Assembly (NCBI RefSeq): GCF_000341265.1
Contig: NZ_ANAE01000075.1
Coordinates: 1 to 54,397 of the forward strand
From: Nocardiopsis prasina DSM 43845
GTDB lineage: Bacteria > Actinomycetota > Actinomycetes > Streptosporangiales > Streptosporangiaceae
Direction: 5' to 3'
DNA: 54,397 bases
Shown here: one piece after another, positions 53,236-54,397 of the stretch
How the letters are laid out: the number at the start of each line of letters is the position of its first letter
Numbering within the stretch: position 1 is the stretch's first letter
Program-made: the position numbers and the translations under genes
Notes under the pieces: model-generated
Database searches by the model: none
What the model saw: the letters and a program-made list of their open reading frames with translations, nothing else
Told to the model about the DNA's origin: nothing

Positions 53236-54387
53236 ATGGGCGAAATGCCCCCCGCACCGCAGCAGAAGGTGCGTCCGAGGCTTGGCAGAGTCACTCTGAG
53301 CAGCGGTCTCCTCGGAGCCATGTTCCTGATGGCCACCAGCGCCATCGGTCCCGGGTTCATCACCCAGACCACGACCTTCACGGCCCAGCTCGGCGCCGCG
53401 TTCGCCTTCGCGATCCTCGTGTCGATCCTGGTCGACATCGCCGTGCAGCTGAACATCTGGCGCGTCATCGGCGTCTCCAACATGCGCGCCCAGGACCTGG
53501 CCAACAAGGTCCTTCCGGGGGCTGGTTACCTGCTCGCCGTCCTCATCGTCTTCGGCGGCCTGATCTTCAACGTCGGCAACATCGCCGGTACCGGCCTGGG
53601 CCTCGACGCCATGATCGGGCTCGACCCGCGCGTCGGCGCGGCGATCTCCGCTCTCGTCGCCATCGTCATCCTGGGCGTCAAGCGGCTCGGCGTGGCCCTG
53701 GACCGCATCCTCGTGGTCCTCGGCGTCATGATGATCGCCCTCACCGCCTACGTGGCCTTCGTGTCCAGCCCGCCCGTGGGCGACGCCCTGCGCCAGTCGG
53801 TCCTGCCCGAGGCGGGCAGCAGCGACCTCTTCCTCGCCACCATCACCATCATCGGCGGCACCGTGGGCGGCTACATCACCTACGCGGGCGCCCACCGACT
53901 CATCGAGAACGGCATGGGCGGCCGCGAGAACATCGCCGCCATCACCCAGACCTCCGTCACCGGCATCATCGTCACCGGTCTGATGCGCGTCCTCCTCTTC
54001 CTCGCCATCCTGGGCGTGGTCGCCGGAGGCGTCGCCATCATGGACGCGCCCAACCCCTCCGCCGAGGCCTTCTACCAGGCCGCCGGAGAGGTCGGCATGC
54101 GACTGTTCGGCATGATCATGTGGGCGGCCGCCGTCAGCTCCGTGATCGGCGCCTCCTACACCTCCATCTCCTTCGTCACCACGTTCTCGCCGTGGCTGGA
54201 GCGGCACAAGGGCAAGCTGGTCACCGGCTTCATCGGTATCTCCCTGGCGATCTACCTGGTCTCCGGGCAGGCGCCGGGAACCCTGCTGGTCATGGCGGGC
54301 GCCCTCAACGGCGTCATCCTGCCGGTCGGTCTCGGCCTTCTGCTGTGGGTGGCCGCCCGCCACTCGAAGACCCTGCTCAACGGCTAA
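53236..54387 (+). CDS. NRAMP-related transporter lacking the metal-binding motifs
   Basis: 383 residues, about ten membrane helices. Fold and spacing match the NRAMP family (LeuT-like), but the metal ligands are changed: the TM1 motif DPGN reads GPGFITQ, and the TM6 region has YAGAHRL instead of a Met-Pro-His motif. It is therefore unlikely to be an ordinary manganese transporter. Similar proteins (YcsG-like) sit beside 5-oxoprolinase genes, which may lie just past the window; that is inference. ATG 53236, with GGAG ten bases upstream. The divergent GntR probably regulates it. Confidence 0.83.
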   Translation: MGEMPPAPQQKVRPRLGRVTLSSGLLGAMFLMATSAIGPGFITQTTTFTAQLGAAFAFAILVSILVDIAVQLNIWRVIGVSNMRAQDLANKVLPGAGYLLAVLIVFGGLIFNVGNIAGTGLGLDAMIGLDPRVGAAISALVAIVILGVKRLGVALDRILVVLGVMMIALTAYVAFVSSPPVGDALRQSVLPEAGSSDLFLATITIIGGTVGGYITYAGAHRLIENGMGGRENIAAITQTSVTGIIVTGLMRVLLFLAILGVVAGGVAIMDAPNPSAEAFYQAAGEVGMRLFGMIMWAAAVSSVIGASYTSISFVTTFSPWLERHKGKLVTGFIGISLAIYLVSGQAPGTLLVMAGALNGVILPVGLGLLLWVAARHSKTLLNG

Positions 54388-54397
54388 CCCCACCCCC

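Overview
The window is very GC-rich, with strong G/C bias at third codon positions, frequent GTG and TTG starts, stable stem-loop terminators with weak T tracts, and several actinobacterial signature genes: a CvnD-type G protein, SecA2, a DUF4439 ferritin-like protein, a Rieske/DUF5914 protein in a carotenoid locus, and DUF4383. The overall style is that of a filamentous actinomycete, most like Nocardiopsis or a close relative. That genus call rests on recognition of the proteins and gene style, not on a search.

Layout. 1-5,440: the N-terminus of a Tat/lipoprotein (minus), a dyad-rich gene-free stretch, an RsbW-like ATP-binding protein, a truncated ANL-superfamily (acyl-CoA ligase-like) protein, and the first of two very large ATPase-TPR-LuxR regulators. 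5,594-9,511: the second such regulator and hisS. 9,512-10,645: about 1.1 kb without a gene but full of repeats and hairpins. 10,646-14,150: a lone CvnD-like G protein, secA2 and a small hypothetical gene between terminators. 14,151-15,007: a convergent gene-free region with a structured-RNA candidate and a 56-nt pure pyrimidine tract. 15,008-17,163 (minus): a CxxC protein, a 37-residue Cys/Gly-rich peptide gene too short for routine gene callers, a frame-disrupted membrane protein and a spermidine-synthase-like protein.

17,318-35,011 is the conserved translation/RNA block: proS, a DUF4439 ferritin-like pair, rimP-nusA-ylxR-infB-ylxP-rbfA-truB, then ribF, rpsO, pnp and an M16 peptidase. A VapC/antitoxin pair and an alpha/beta hydrolase lie on the opposite strand between truB and ribF. 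35,087-37,972 holds a small heat-shock protein with an AT-hook-like tail, a BCCT osmolyte transporter and a MarR regulator.

38,089-47,021 is a complete-looking aromatic carotenoid (isorenieratene-type) locus: crtE-crtI-crtB-Rieske/DUF5914 on plus, crtU-crtT on minus and crtY on plus. It is followed by a MerR/LitR-like regulator gene that appears frameshifted and cut short. CrtE makes geranylgeranyl-PP, CrtB condenses it to phytoene, CrtI desaturates it to lycopene, CrtY cyclises it, and CrtU aromatises the ring. 47,115-54,387 holds a DUF4383 membrane protein, an SDR/DUF2867 protein, an MMPL transporter, a class IV aminotransferase-like protein, a GntR regulator and an NRAMP-related transporter with a clear palindromic operator in front of it.

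Best candidates for something undescribed: the Cys-rich mini-peptide at 15,584-15,697 and its neighbours, the covarying twin hairpins at 9,969-10,035, the branched RNA candidate at 14,190-14,285, and the decayed light-type regulator beside an intact crt cluster.
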